64,000 nt of DNA from Acanthochlamys bracteata (GCA_019914995.1 CM034131.1:7038501-7102500); one strand, 5' to 3'. Positions 24,668-38,163 are shown, counted from the first letter of the stretch. A program made the numbers and translations. Notes: generated from the letters alone by a model not told the origin.

Positions 24668-27215
24668 ATGTCAACCAAGAGGAGAGCGGGATTTTCACCT
24701 TTGGCGCTCTCTGCTAACGTTTACGATCCTTCCCCCGCTCCGATCCAACCGTTGATCCTTACATTCTTCAACCCCGTTTAGTTTCCAATGCAGTTTATGA
24801 GTTAGCGGAATCACGTCCGTCTGTAACTATCAAGTTAATATGTGTGAATCCTTTTCTTAACTGTAATTTTTTTACTCTATCCAGGAGCTCGTTTACTGTA
24901 GTGTAGTTTAGTCATCTGTTTGCTTTCAGCATAGATTGGGCTAGTTTTGTGAAAAATACAATTAATTTTCGGAAACCAACTGTCAGTCCTTTGAAATTTG
25001 GACCATCTCTTCACAGTATGCACTTATGCATGAATCTCCCTATATCTGAAACAACACAATCTCTTAAAAGTGCCAAATTGTAATTTCTCTGGTTTATAGT
25101 CTTGATCTTTAGAACTTTAGCCAAAATTGAGTAGTGTATATCTGTAGTTGCGTTGCTAGAAACTTATAGTTGTTAGATGTACACCTTTTTGATTAATTCA
25201 GTCACTTGAATTTATTTTGGTCTTTTCACTTGCTTTTGGCAAACATCATTTTGGAAATTTAGACAGAATTGGCGCTGCATTTTGTGTTGGGCTATAGGAG
25301 ACAATGGAGCTGGAGGCATTGCTCACAAGGATGTGACTAGGGAGCTTTTGAGAGTTCAGAACTGCTTCTTTATGATAATCTGTCATCCAGGTGCGTCCCA
25401 AATATAACTGGAGTTGGCCTTTATTGAGATTATAGGTTGTGATCTCATTTTGTCTCCATCTTCTATATCTCATCTAGTCGTCTGGGCCTGAGCCAGGAGT
25501 CAATTGTTGACTCAAATTCTGGAGGTTCTAGCATAGCCTCCCAGTCTAGGTTTCGTTTGTAGTAAAAGCTATAGCAAAGCTCTCTACATGCCACCATGAA
25601 CTACTTCCTAGTGCTCGGGTGTGCTTAGCAAAGGTATGGTATCCTATCATAAGTCCGAATTATGCAAGTCGATTCTTTTTTTTTTTCTCTTGAATTGGTC
25701 ATTGGATAAATCAGGTGGCACGCTCACAGAACTTGGATAGTAGGGTGTGGAGACGTGATCGTGACTTTTTACGGCTATTGAATGAACTAGCTATTTCTTT
25801 AACTATTCTGGGACATTCATCTGGGCATGACCTGGGCCCAGGAATCATCAACTGAGCTGAGGGAGGATGTAAGATGATATCTCATATTTCATTCTACATT
25901 CTCAGTGAACAAGAAGGTAAATTTTTTCTTAAAACAAGGCTGTTTGTAAGTAGCTTGTAATTGTTTTGGAAGACAATCTAAACAGCATCATGAAACTAAG
26001 GGCTCATTTTAATAAGAATAGTGAATAAGACAGATAAAGTTAGGTATACTATTGCCAGCAACAAGCATAGTTTATCTCATTTGATCTCATTTGCTACTTG
26101 ATTTATCAGCGCTTTGTCTGTTTCTAAGGTTTCAGAAGTAAATTCCAATCAGAGTTACTATATGTTGTAGACGCTTCATTTCTTCGATGTCACCTAGTGT
26201 CTGTTGTCTCGTTGTTTTTGTTTGAGCGATTTCTTAAGACGATGAGTTCTGACCTATATAATTTTACTCATTATTGATGGACTCAGAAGTTCTCAAGGCC
26301 TTTATGAATTTGCTTGTTAGAGGTTGCTTTGTAGAAATATCTGAACCTAATGGCTTGTGAAATGTCATGTGTATTTTACCTAGTCTTAGTCAGCGTTTTG
26401 CTTATGAAATTAATAGTGGTTGATTTAAGAAGTAGCGTGAACGTTTTTTCACAATTCATGCATATTCTGTTGGTCTTTCCTGAAAGTATTCTGTGTGTGA
26501 ATAAACTTATTTCTTTCTGATGGAGAAGTGTACGATATTACGGTTTGTATTCCTATGTATGTATGATTAGGTGGTTCAACGTGATATAAAAGGGAAAACC
26601 CTGTCACCTGTCTTTACTGATTATGTTCGTGAACCTTACTCTTTTTGGTCTGATTTAAAAGCTCATCGGCATTGTACTTTCTTCTCTCTCTTCATACACT
26701 CTGAAAATCTGCTATACCTTGGTTCGTTATTGAAGGAGAACAACTTCAGATAGTCGTACCAGTCAGGATAAAAAGAAAACAAGGGTCAACTGCAAAGACT
26801 TTCTCAAAATTAGAATTGTGCAATCATCGTCATCCGTTGCTTATTTATTGAGTAGTGTAATTTCCGATAAATATGAAGGACACTTTCAGCTTGAGTATGA
26901 CTTTGGGTTTATGTGCAGAAATCCATTTCTTGACTTAAAGAAACATGTGACTACCACACATTCTCTGAATTTCGTATTATGGTATTGCAGGTCCACCATT
27001 TCATGATTTTTCATTCCTGGACATAGTCCAAAACATGATTTCATTGCGTGTAGGGATCATCTGATGAGGATGTTTCCTACCGGAGGTGTCAGGACATCAT
27101 TTTCAAAAAGTTGCATATTCTTTCAGATTGGAGAGGACATATCTCGTTTTGTAAGGCAATGTTCCGCATTGCGGTTGTTAGAGGCCTAGTATTGACCTTG
27201 TCAGTTTCACAATTC
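24668..27215 (+). pseudogene. Decayed multi-exon gene, family not identified
   Basis: A row of coding-like fragments on the + strand with splice-site-like edges but broken frames. 24668 starts MSTKRRAGFSPLALSANVYD. After one frameshift it reads VDPYILQPRLVSNAVYELAE. Near 25290-25370 reads GDNGAGGIAHKDVTRELLRV. Near 25566-25636 reads KLSTCHHELLPSARVCLAK before GTATGG. After CAG at 25713 comes VARSQNLDSRVWRRDRDFLR, then GPGIIN*AEGGCKMISH near 25840-25880 and YILSEQEG before GTAAAT near 25917. After CAG near 26990 comes PPFHDFSFLDIV. Near 27060-27170 reads SSDEDVSYRRCQDIIFKKLH, ILSDWRGHISFCKAMFRIAV. Several stops and shifts make it non-functional as read. The fragments look like a large helical-repeat protein, but I cannot name the family. 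A transcribed non-coding relic is also possible. Confidence 0.55.
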
Positions 27216-30056
27216 TCTTCTCAAATCTCTCTGTATTTCTTGGTATTTACTAAAATGCTTTCAAGATAAAATTCTCTTATGTATTCATCTGTTTACCAAC
27301 TTCTGTGTGCTTTTGTAGTTGATTAGTGCAAGTTTTGTCTTATTTGATTTTTGTTTTGATGAGCGTATACAATGAGTTATCTTCTGTTGGCTGGTCTATC
27401 ATTTAACCGAGTTTATGATTACTAGCTTGTACCCAACATAGAGTTCTATTAGAAATGTGCTACTAGCTTTCGTTGTCTTGGTTTGAGTTGTACCCAGAGC
27501 TGCATGCATCATGTTTAGACTTTGTTAGTTACATATTCCATTTTATAAGTAAGTTCTTTATTGTCTCCCTTTTTCTCGAAGTAGTTCCATAGAGATGCAT
27601 ATCAGCATGGGAAAAACAATAAAGGTAATGAAATGGCTAATATCGAGAGAAAGTGGAACATCAGCAGTCTTCAATTTATCATGCAGCTCTAGAGATTAGA
27701 TATAGACTTAACTACTGCTGAGATGGTTATGTATTTGTTACTGATTGTACGAGTGTATTTTGTTAAGGTTCCATATAGTGTTACAATTCAGCCCATAATC
27801 TTTTCATGATATTTGGGTGTGGAAACATTCTAGGCTGCTCTACACAGTTGGCACGATCTAAGTCCACAACTCAAATTGCAGTCCTTGAATGGTTAGGACT
27901 TAGGTATTCAGTATTTGAGCTTCTCATTTGTAGCACATTGCCTGTGAATTCACAAATGAACTAGATGGCTAATATTTTATTCCAGAACTCTGTTATAGTT
28001 TCCACTTCATAGGGGCAATGGATCTCTTTCTGTTTAAGAATGTCTATGCTTTATCACGAAAGCAATGGCCTTTTGGCATAAGAAGCAGCAAATTTTGGTT
28101 CTGTAATGTGTCTCATATTTATGAAAGTAGGAAACTTTAACAACTATGGATTGAGCTAAAAGTTAAAGGCAATTATCAAACTAAGCCTGTGTTAATGTTA
28201 GATAGGCATAATGGACATTTTGTCATCTTGGACTTGCCTATTGTTGATTTTTTAACTTATTTGTGTTTGAATATTCCAGAATTGTGACGTTTAGCTATGT
28301 TATTACCCACTGATACTGACTGCATTTCTATTTTCCACATGATTCTTAAATCTTGCTCAGAATGTTAGGACCTTCATGATACCATGTGTTACAAATTTTT
28401 TAGTTTAATGAGATGAAACAATGTCAGAATATTGGATAAGCGGTGGAACAAAGATGCATTGACAGGTATTGGACATCATCTCAAAGTGCCCAGCTGTGCA
28501 AGGAAAATCAATCTGGTGATCAAGTGAAACAGACGTGACAAGGAGAAACAACCTATCCATGACCTTGTGTCACAGCTATGAGATGGATCTGGAAGATCTC
28601 ATTTCTAACTGAATTGTGTAGGTATGTCAATCTGTTTCAATGTCAGATATTATCTGGAATAAGCTTCTGTTTGGTATAACATAGGCTTTTATTAATATTA
28701 GAAAACAAATTCTTGATATTATGCCTACAACATGCAAGGAACAACCTCATTAATCCTGGAAGACGGACAATATATTGCATCGTGTTATAAACAAGCTACT
28801 TCATCATTGACTGTTTACTGTAATAAGCTCCTGTAGCTAATAGCCAAGATATCACTGCATCATTCATGTACATCTCTCTGCTGAAGAAGAATTCATAACA
28901 GTAAAGTAGTGCATATAAAAGTAGTTGCTATGTGAAGATTATCAGTATAGACTCATTATATTATAGCTAAGCACATTGTTCACTTGAGGAATGCATATTT
29001 TTACTCAAAAACCTTAACACAGGAAGTTGGATCAAGGAACTGGTTTTTCTATGAAATATGGAAAAGAAATTAGCTGACATAGAGACATAAGATGCTGCTG
29101 CTTGAGAACCCCGTCAGATTATGCGAAGGGGAAGTCAATGCCCGAACCGACTCCCTTGCATGATGGTTCTGTGCTTGGACATTTTGTCAGGACAGACTTC
29201 AAGTAGCAAGGTGGATCTGAGGTGCGTTCTTGACTTTCCATACTGCGGACTACTCCCCTTCCTGTTCTACTGTAAAAGAAATTGCGAGGAATTGCTTGTA
29301 AGAGACCAAACATGTAAAGTTACAATTTGATGTTCTAAAAAGTTCACTCCATAAGTACTGTGTGTACTTCTACAAGGTTCTGTGGAAAATAAAATTACCT
29401 AAAAAATTGAAGTGCTCAGTAACACATATAGTTAAAGTTGGTTCCAGATAGTAGTTTGAGTTTATGCTTATGATAACCTCTAAAGATGTAGAACCTATTT
29501 ATACTGAATAAGATCATGCTGATGATATAGTGTACTATTATGATTAAAGCACCAAAAATCATAACCGAAGCAGCGAATTCGGTGAAGCCACAATAATACG
29601 TCATTTATTAAAATATTTTCAACAGGATAATCTTAATGCTATGTAGGAAACCGTTAACAACATAATGCAAGCTTTTTTAATAAACTGAAATCTGCAACTT
29701 TAAGGGCAAGCTAACTATTATTATGGAGTTCATCAATCTATGAATGCTTTGTTTAGCAAATGAGGCTTTTAAAGACACGAATTGCTAGGTAAAACTCCCA
29801 TGTGATAATTAAAAGCTCACTATGATATTTGTTTAGAGACCTTCGGTGTGACTTAGGGATGGATACAAGATCTGTAGAGAACTCATACTCATTGGAACAT
29901 CAATCTTGCAACCAGTAATTTGTATATTGACCTAACATGACCGGTGCATTATGTGAGTTAGGTATAATGCTTACATATTAATATTCAACCATACTGTTAC
30001 GCATATAGAAGACATGAATAATGGCTTATAAAAAGTTTTCTTACCTTGGATGCAGC
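27216..30056. other. Intergenic region, mostly without visible features
   Basis: No supported gene. 28440-28620 and 29040-29300 have lower AT content and coding-like phrases (for example RTPSDYAKGKSMPEPTPLHD near 29105-29165, then a stop). These could be further fragments of the decayed upstream gene. The last 300 bp should contain the 3' UTR of the HD-ZIP gene. Confidence 0.4.
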
Positions 30057-33000
30057 TTAAACCCCAAGAGCTGCTTTAATCTTATCAATGGTTGAATTGA
30101 TGAGATTGTTAACGGTGGCAACAGACCCAAGAGAGAGCTTATTAGAGGGTGGATTCACGAATATTTGGAATGACATAGTCAAGAGACATCCCCCACATGC
30201 AATGCCCTCAACAGCACTTTGTATTCCAGGAGGTCCATCTGGGAGTACTGCAAAGCCTGAAGGCAAGAGTGTCACATACTCTGGCTCATCACCACCAGTA
30301 AGCACAGCCTTCATGGCAACATAGTCAACTGGAGCATAGACCACATAAGCTCCTGTAGCATCGCTGCAGCTCTCTTGTAGTATTAACATGTTGTTTCCAT
30401 CACCGTGAGTGCCACCCTGTTGATCAAGTAGATGGTAATAGTGTTTGAGATTAACATCTTATAACAAAGCATACGCAACGGAGAGAAGGCCAACAAAGGA
30501 ATCCTGAAGAACTGCTGAAAGCATTTTACTTACATTGACTCGGAGCAAAGAAACACGGTTGCCTTCATCACGGCCAATGTCTATGTGAGCCATTTCAAAA
30601 ATGGAACCACCACTGCAAAGGATGTCCCACTGAAATTTCATGAATTCATAAGAAGGTAGTCAATGAGAAAGACAAGACATACAATAAATTGTCACAAAAC
30701 ATCACTAACCGGTAATCAGATGAAGTATTTGAAGTTCTGGTTATTTCTAGAGGGTCGATGGATGTATCAATTGGTTTTGGTTGTGAAGGACTTGTAGGGG
30801 TTATGTATTCTGGTATATGAATTCGGCTAAACTACAGCTCTATGAGCATCAGTTTATGATATGTGGATGTTTAATGATATGAAGCTGACACTAACCTTAT
30901 ACACATGAATTTGCCAATTTCAAAGGTCATAATCTAAAGTTCATTTTGTAGGTATGAAGAATTGAATGGAATCAAGAAAACATTGACAGAAGAAGGCACA
31001 ATTGCAGGAACTTGGAATACCTCGCTCCGTGAGGTCTCATTGCGCAGGAACTCAAACAGTCTTTTTGCAGGCACTGGAAGCCAGAAAGATGTTGCAGCAT
31101 TCAACACAATGCCTATTGGCTTGCCTGGATCATCAACACTCTTCCTCGATGTAACCCTGATATTGTCACCGCCACCTGACACAACTGACCAGTCACGTGC
31201 AGGTGATGATGTTATGCCGTCGCAGAAGTTCCTCACCATCCTCTCTGCCAGCTTCAGCATGCTTTTCCATCCGTTCTGCGATGTCGCCACTGAAAAATCG
31301 AGGAATGGTGCATTCTTATAAACTCCAGGCATTTCGTTTAAGTGCTAGATTTAGTTGCAGAGTATAAGGTGATTAATTACTTCCAAGATCGACGTTATTA
31401 GCAATGACGCTTGTGAGTCGTTCGCATTGTCGGTCTAAGGTTGCCACCCATCGTTTTGCACCAAAAGCCAGGCCAGAGTTCACCAACGGTTTATACAAAT
31501 CGTGAACGCTCCGATCATCTACTTCCACATGCTCCACCCATATAACCTTTATATACAAGAGAAAGCAGCAACGAATTTGATAAGAAGTTTGTTGTTCCCA
31601 ACAGGTCACAGTAAGTCAGTGATTGGTTCGCAAATCGTATACCTTTGTGAAACCATCTGGTATTTCCTGGATCAAGCAGCCTGAGGGTCTCTTGCGGCAC
31701 CTTGTCATACTGCCGGTACGCAAGCAGTCAAGGGAGACGTCAACCACCGCCCACGTCTTTTCCGCGAGTTGCTTACAGTACCTAACAAACATGCTCTCCC
31801 TTGATGGAACCAGTGGAGATGGAAGGTGGTATTCCGCCGTCATCTACAAATTAATATCTAGAATTTAAGCAGCGCAACAATCTCTCTTTTTTCAAACATT
31901 GATCTATAATCATTGATTGAAAAGCAAATCAAGTGTGTGGATATATAGAGATGGATAGTTTCGATGAGCAGTGCACGTACCACTTGCAATGCGCCATTAT
32001 AGTTTCCGGCAACTCCAGTTGAGAACACATCTAAAGTAGCAGCTCTTGAAATTATTGCAGAGAAAACAGCAGACCAGCGAGTCTACGACAAACCAAAAAA
32101 CAAAAAGATTAATCCATAGAAATCTATGTAAACCTTTTAGATTATGTCTAGGTTTATATTTTGTGTTGATTCTTACAGCATCCATCAAGATCTCGACAAG
32201 GTTGGTAACGTTCACGGTGACTATGGTAGTTTCCTTGGTGGCTTCAGTCTTGTACCCAACTGGCTTCGGTCCGAATCCTCTTGGGAAATTGTTCACGTAC
32301 TCTTCCTCATTCAAAGTCCGCATAAATCCGTCGTAGCCAGGGATCCACAGCGGTTCTCCGATTTGTGCCATTCTCACCAGCTCCTCCATTCCAGCAACAG
32401 CAAGCTCAATCACCATCGACTTATCAATTTCAGAATGCGGCATAACAGATCTAAATAACGGGTCGAAAATGTCAGCAATGGCTCTTGGCGGTTGGAAACT
32501 GAAGTCGGAATCCAGTGCGCCTAAGCGGGGTGCTGCTGTGCCTGCTGAGAGCAAAGGATAGGAGACGAGTGGCTTGCCGACATACTTCGCTGCTATGCCT
32601 GATATCCTATCAATCTGCAGAAATACCAAACATCAACAGATTAACTTAGAAGAAAACATTGATGTAAAAAGTGAATGAGTTAGTATATGTTCATATGCAT
32701 GCCTCTTCTCGGAGCCTGGCGTTCTCCATGCGGAGATGGTGCTCGTCGAAGGACATCTCGCCAAGCGAAGCAGGCCCGCCACAGTTGGGACAGGCTGCGT
32801 TGCTTAAAGCTTCCTTGTACCGCCTGTTCTCAGCACGCAGTCTCTCATTCTCTGCTCTCAGCTGCGCGTTCTCTTGTCTGTCATGCTGGTTCTGCAAGAA
32901 CGCAAGCCCACAAGATCTTGTGAATAATATATCGTAGGTAAACAAAACTGGCATAGACTATGTTCAGATAATTAAGATATTGTTCATTTTATCATATATA

Positions 33001-34570
33001 AATTAAGAACTTTTGAATGGAAGGGAATTAGGTTTTTGTAAACCTTTGTTTGAGTACGCTTGTTCTGAAACCAGAACTTAACTTGCAGAGGATCCAACCC
33101 TAACTCCCTGCTCAGTTCCTTCCTCTGCTTGTCGTCTGGGTGCGGGCACTGCTGGAAAAACCTGAATCCATAAGAAGAATAACACTTCAAGTAAATTTCA
33201 AAACCAAGACGTTCGAATCAACAATAAAAGAAAAAGGGAAAAAATGGTTATATATGTTAATGATAATATTCATACGCTTCCATCTCTTGGATCTGTCTTG
33301 CAGTGTGGCGATGGTAACGTTTCTTCTTGTTGTTGGGTGGCTGATTGCTTGTTCCTAGCTCGTCGCCGAAGACGCCATCAATAATGTTCTCGCTGCAGGA
33401 CCGGTTGTCTAAATCCTCCATGTTTTGCTGCATATCACTCTCCGACTTCGACGAAAGCATGTCAAGGTGCTCTTGTTGAGTCTGGAACTGATGCTGTTGC
33501 TGTTGAAGATCGTGAAGAATGTAACCTTTCAGTAGTGTTAGTGTAGCACGGTGTTCATCATGGAGTTAAGAACAGTGAAATGATTGATTAGGGCTTCTTT
33601 AAGGCAAATGGTTAGTGATAGGTTTGTTAGGAGAGATGTGAAATAAGGAAACTGCTTATATGCAGGTTTTGTTTTTGTTGAAATTTTCTGATTATGTAGA
33701 GGTTAATATATATGACTTAAAGAAGATGGGTAGTGCATGGAAGGAACTCCAATAATTGCAATAATCTACAAGGAACTAAATGAAAAATGGTCCCTAAGAA
33801 GTTAACAGGACAACCAAAGTTTCACAGGAAAAAGAAAAAAGAATAGAAGAATGAAAAGGAAAATTATAACAAAGATGAAAAAGAACAAGAACTACAATAG
33901 TTTAATTTATAAGATCTAAAAGTTTTAAGAAATAATATAGGTAGCACTTCCATTCTTTCTCTCTCTACTACGTACGTCAACTAGACGAGAAGAGAATTTG
34001 TGTAGAAACTAAACAAGTTTTAAGTGATGAAAGCTTTAAATTCTTCCATTAATTGATCACTAGTCAAGAAAATTAAAAAAAAGAACAAAAAAGAAGAAGA
34101 AAATCTAACCCTTATTCTTCTTGCCATAGCAACAAAATTAAACAAGAGGAAAACTTGACCTCTCAATTAAATATGAAGAAGAACAAGAGAGAGCAACTTG
34201 AAATGATACTCGGCAATTTGTTTCAGAGCATATGAAAAATGAGAATGGTAGAACTTATACAGAACCCCTTCTGCTCACAGGAATTAGAAAGTCGCAAAAC
34301 GGATAGAAAATCCTATCACCAAAATGCATTAACCTTTTGCATGTTTAAATCACCAAATATTGTTGAGATATGTAAGCAGATGCAGATGGAAAATCTACTG
34401 CATAAAATCAATACATGCACAAACAAATGTCTTGTTGGATGATTCGAACTTATTGTTCAAACCTGACCAAGGTTCAGTGGCTCAGAAGATGTTGAGGACC
34501 CAAACCCTGTTCCTGTTAGCGAAATCATCGAAGGTAAATGCCCGGTCGGGATCATGATCCCAGCTTGCAT
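30057..34570 (-). CDS. HD-ZIP class IV homeodomain transcription factor (PDF2/ATML1/HDG2-like)
   Basis: This is a nuclear regulator of epidermal (L1) identity. The 11 coding exons on the minus strand are 34463-34570, 33276-33499, 33044-33161, 32703-32891, 32177-32614, 31981-32082, 31643-31843, 31381-31546, 31021-31289, 30534-30629 and 30057-30416. Phases agree throughout, giving 756 aa. The N-terminus [16 protein letters not shown] is typical of this clade. The homeodomain (about 94-153) has [18 protein letters not shown] and [13 protein letters not shown]. The loop-zipper follows (about 154-213) with the CPNCGG redox motif. START (about 277-505) includes [33 protein letters not shown] and [20 protein letters not shown]. 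The START-adjacent domain ends [20 protein letters not shown]. The intron after LREE starts with GC, not GT. The first intron acceptor was chosen at CAACAG (33500-33502) because it keeps frame. Confidence 0.94.
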
Positions 34571-35220
34571 CGACAACTTGATGATCACCAAAAACCCTAA
34601 TTTTTTTTCTGTTTGATGATCACTAGCTACAGCTGTGCTCTATCTTTCACACCAGTATCTCTCTAGCTAGCTAGCTACTTTCTCTTCTTCTCTCTCTTTT
34701 GCTTTTTTTCTTTTCAAAGCTTTCTATCCCTTTGTTATCTCTGAGATAATGCAAGTGCTTTACAGGTTTAGAAAGCATGCAAGGAGATCGCGTACAGAGA
34801 TCGTGAGAGATAAGAAAATCTTGGTATTTATATATCAAGACAGAAATCTGATGAACAAGAAAAATAGAAAATTAAACTACAGAAACATAGATCTAGCAGA
34901 AATTTAACTAGTGAATCTACTCCTCCTCCTCCTTCTTTCTCTTAAGAAAAAGATCATTTCTTTCATGAAACGTAAGAAAAGAAAAAGTTACTTAGAAGAT
35001 TTCAAATTCTGAAGAAGAAAGAAGAAGAAGAGATAAGCCACGGAAGAAGATGAAGAGGTCTGTTTGAAGGAAGGAGAGAGAGTGACTGAAAAGGGTTGAA
35101 AGGAAAAGAGAGGAAGGAGGAGTTAATGCAGACCTTGTAGGGAGGGTGCATTTGCATTAATTGTGAAGGGATGCAGAGTGTTATTGCGTACAAGAAGTAG
35201 TTCAGCACTACTTGCTCACT
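34571..35220 (-). promoter_or_regulatory. 5' leader and core promoter of the HD-ZIP IV gene
   Basis: CT-rich leader on the minus strand (AG-rich as written on +) from about 35110 down to the start codon. There may be a leader intron between a donor near 34990 (TTCTAAGTAAC) and an acceptor near 34745 (TTATCTCAG). Three one-mismatch versions of the L1 box TAAATGCA lie at 35123-35130, 35147-35154 and 35153-35160. Confidence 0.45.
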
Positions 35221-35720
35221 CGTCCATGTAGTTATTAATTAAAAATGAGAAGAAACCATGGTTTTTAATAAACTTTATATATCCATCAACATAGACTAGA
35301 TAATTAACATTCTAGCAACTATATATTTATAGTTTACTTAAATATTCAGAGTTTCAATTGATGAATCATGCACGATGGAGTGTGTTGATAGTGTTGTTCA
35401 TTTGATTATTGCTATACATAGTTTTGTTTAATATATAGGATAGTTTGATTCTGTTTAAAGAGAGAAACTTATCATAAATATGCAATGGCAAACAAGCATT
35501 TCATGAAGAGAGGGAGAAAAGCTTTCAATTATTAGGTAGAGCTAAACCATGAAAAATTCTACATATATTACAAGGAAACACAAAATGTTGTCCTCCTCTT
35601 TCAGACATAATAAGGATTTTATTTGTTCACATTGAAATGATTGATTAATGGATGTAAGAAAAACCTTGAGAAATTATATATGTATATATAGAAAATCAAA
35701 ATTTTGAGAGAGCAAAAACT

Positions 35721-35728
35721 TACATTTA
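35721..35728 (-). promoter_or_regulatory. L1 box upstream of the HD-ZIP IV gene
   Basis: TAAATGTA on the minus strand, an exact match to the L1-box consensus TAAATG(C/T)A bound by HD-ZIP IV proteins. It lies about 1.15 kb upstream of the start codon. An 8-mer can occur by chance. Confidence 0.4.
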
Positions 35729-36039
35729 ACGCATTAGATTCTTTCTGCTAAAAATCACTTACAGATTTTTTTATATTTATTTTAAAATTTTACTTCACAA
35801 ATTGACTTATTATTGACTCAAGTTCTCCTCATTTCATATGAACTCTTTTTAAAAATTTACTTTTTGTCCAAGTAAATGTGCCCTTATGCAAGCAACAGTG
35901 TAGAAGTAGGACCGCAGCTTCTTAGAAGAAGTCATCCTCTTTTTATCTTATGACCCAGTTTGCTATTGACCTATGACCCTACTGCAGTCTTTCAAATTTA
36001 CTGTGATTCCATAGTGATCAGTTTTGATGATGGTTTGGC

Positions 36040-36296
36040 TCTAAATCGGCGTATTTCAAATACATGTAACTAAATTTTAAGAAATTAAATTTTTATAAAA
36101 ATAGAGTTCGTTGAAAGCAGAATTCAAATTGATATTTGAAATAACTAAAGTGAAGTTTGAAGTTAATTTAACAAAAATAGAGTTCGATTTAAAAATAAAA
36201 TTCAGAGTGATAATTAAAATATATAAAATTATCGAACTCAATATTTGAAAAAGAAGGTGAAGTTCAATATATTTAAAACAAACCCTAATTTCAACT
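36040..36296. repeat. MITE-like element, family B
   Basis: It starts GCGTATTTCAAATACATGTAAC and ends AATATATTTAAAACAAACCC. Inner words AGTTCGATTT, AAATAAAATTCAGAG and GAACTCAATATTTGAAAAAG are shared with the 41.3- and 53.6-kb copies. No coding capacity. Confidence 0.55.
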
Positions 36297-36930
36297 CTAT
36301 TTTTATTTTTTTATAATAAAAAATTTTAAAATATAAATAATCTATATTATTATATACATAATTTGTAATTATTTGAAGTTAAAAAAAACTTAGTTTTTAA
36401 AATTTTTATTTTTATTTTACGTAACCTCAAATAAATTTCTTGGTGTATGATCAGTTTTGTCAAACTTGATTAAATATTTGTCAATTGTTCAGTCTAAATA
36501 ACAATTAATAGCTCATATTAATTCCCTATGTTGATCTAATTAAGCTAATTAGTCAAATCATTAACTCATGTTTTATGAACTTTTGGTTTCACTAAATGAA
36601 AATTTCTTGTAAATGTTTAAGGGATTTATTGTTAGAAATTTTAAGAAATAGTTAAGCCAGTGTTTGACTTAGAATGTGGACGCAAATCTGTCAGTGGTCC
36701 AATTGTCAGGAAAGTCAATTTTGATTGAACAATGTCATGAAAAATTGGTCCAAATGTAATTAATTGTTTACACATGATGAACTGAACTAGTAATGCCTAA
36801 TTAATCTTATTTTGAATATATATCAATTAACTAGTCAAGTTTTTTCCATTTTAATGAAGCTTTAAATTTTGTTTTATTTTATTTATGTTTTTCTGCCGGT
36901 TGGACATATTGCATTAGAAGAATGCTTAAG

Positions 36931-37415
36931 AGTGTGTTTGGCAACGCGTAACAAAAGCTACTTTTCAATTTTTTCTCATTTTATATTTTTTAATACATAT
37001 TTTATAAGTATATAAAAATTTTATTTAAAAATTTAGAAAGTGTTCTACAATATTTTTTTTTTTTTAAAAAAAAATAAAACTTATTTTTCAAAAAAGATAA
37101 AAATATCTTTATTTTTTAAAAAAATTCATTTTTTATTTTTTCAATACATATTTAAAAAAATTTATAAATAATTTTTTTATAATACAAAATATTTTAAAAA
37201 TATTTATATTAAAAAAATAAAATATTATGATAAATATATATTTTTTATAATATATCTTTAAAAATAAAATATTATGATAAATAATTTTTTTTTTAATATT
37301 AAATAAAATATTATAAAATATTATATAAAATCTAAAAAAATAAATAAATAAATAAATAAAAATAATTGAAAAACAAAGCCAAAATTTTCTTATTCCATAG
37401 TCATTCAAACGCTAA
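36931..37415. repeat. Nested or tandem family A MITE-like elements
   Basis: It begins AGTGTGTTTGGCAACGCG. An end-like block near 37110-37140 runs straight into a second AT-rich unit, which ends CATTCAAACGCTAAATATAC. The interiors match family A. The layout suggests one copy inserted in or next to another. Confidence 0.5.
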
Positions 37416-37483
37416 ATATACTTTTTAATGGATCCGGAAAATTTTTCCGAATAGTTTGACTTCTTATACACGAATTATGTAAG

Positions 37484-37682
37484 GGTGTGCTTGGCAAAAT
37501 ATTTTATAAAATCAATTTTTTATTTTTTTAATTTATATTTTTATAAATATTTAGAAAATTTATTTAAAATTTTAAAAAGTATAAAAATATTTTATGAAGT
37601 GAAAATTTTTATTTTTATTTTTTAAGTAAAAAAATAAAAATAATTTTTATTCTATAAATATTTTATTTAAAGCACTCTCAAA
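37484..37682. repeat. MITE-like element, family A
   Basis: It begins GGTGTGCTTGGCAAAATATT and ends AAATATTTTATTTAAAGCAC; AT-rich interior as in other copies. Confidence 0.5.
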
Positions 37683-38163
37683 TTTTATAAATAGTTTACG
37701 CACAAATGAAAGAGTAACAAATTCACTAAGTATATGATCAATTGAATGTAGAATTTGCAAAATTTGGAGAAAAACGTGTATATATATATATATATATATA
37801 TGATACTTATTTGTTATTTGAAGAAATATAATTGAGAAATAACTAATACTGAAGATGCTTAGATGCATATAGCATGGTTTGGATATAATTATTTTTTTAT
37901 ATCCCAAGTTGGAGCCAGATTTAGCAAACACATATGTACTTTCGGATTTAATTTCTCCTTATGTTTGATTCCATTCCTTATTTGAGATAGAATACCATTT
38001 ATTTCTTAATGAACACTGCTACAACTATAATATCTTACTCAACTATAAGTTTCGTAATTCATTGAAATCTGAGAGACATAGTACAGATATCCCATATCAT
38101 ACCGAAGTAAAATATAATAGAATTGATGTGGCAATTTATCAGCAGGCGAGGCAACCTTTGGGA

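Noticed and set aside
30962-31321. 119-codon antisense open frame in the HD-ZIP gene
   Set aside because: Exact shadow of the START-adjacent exon on the opposite strand.
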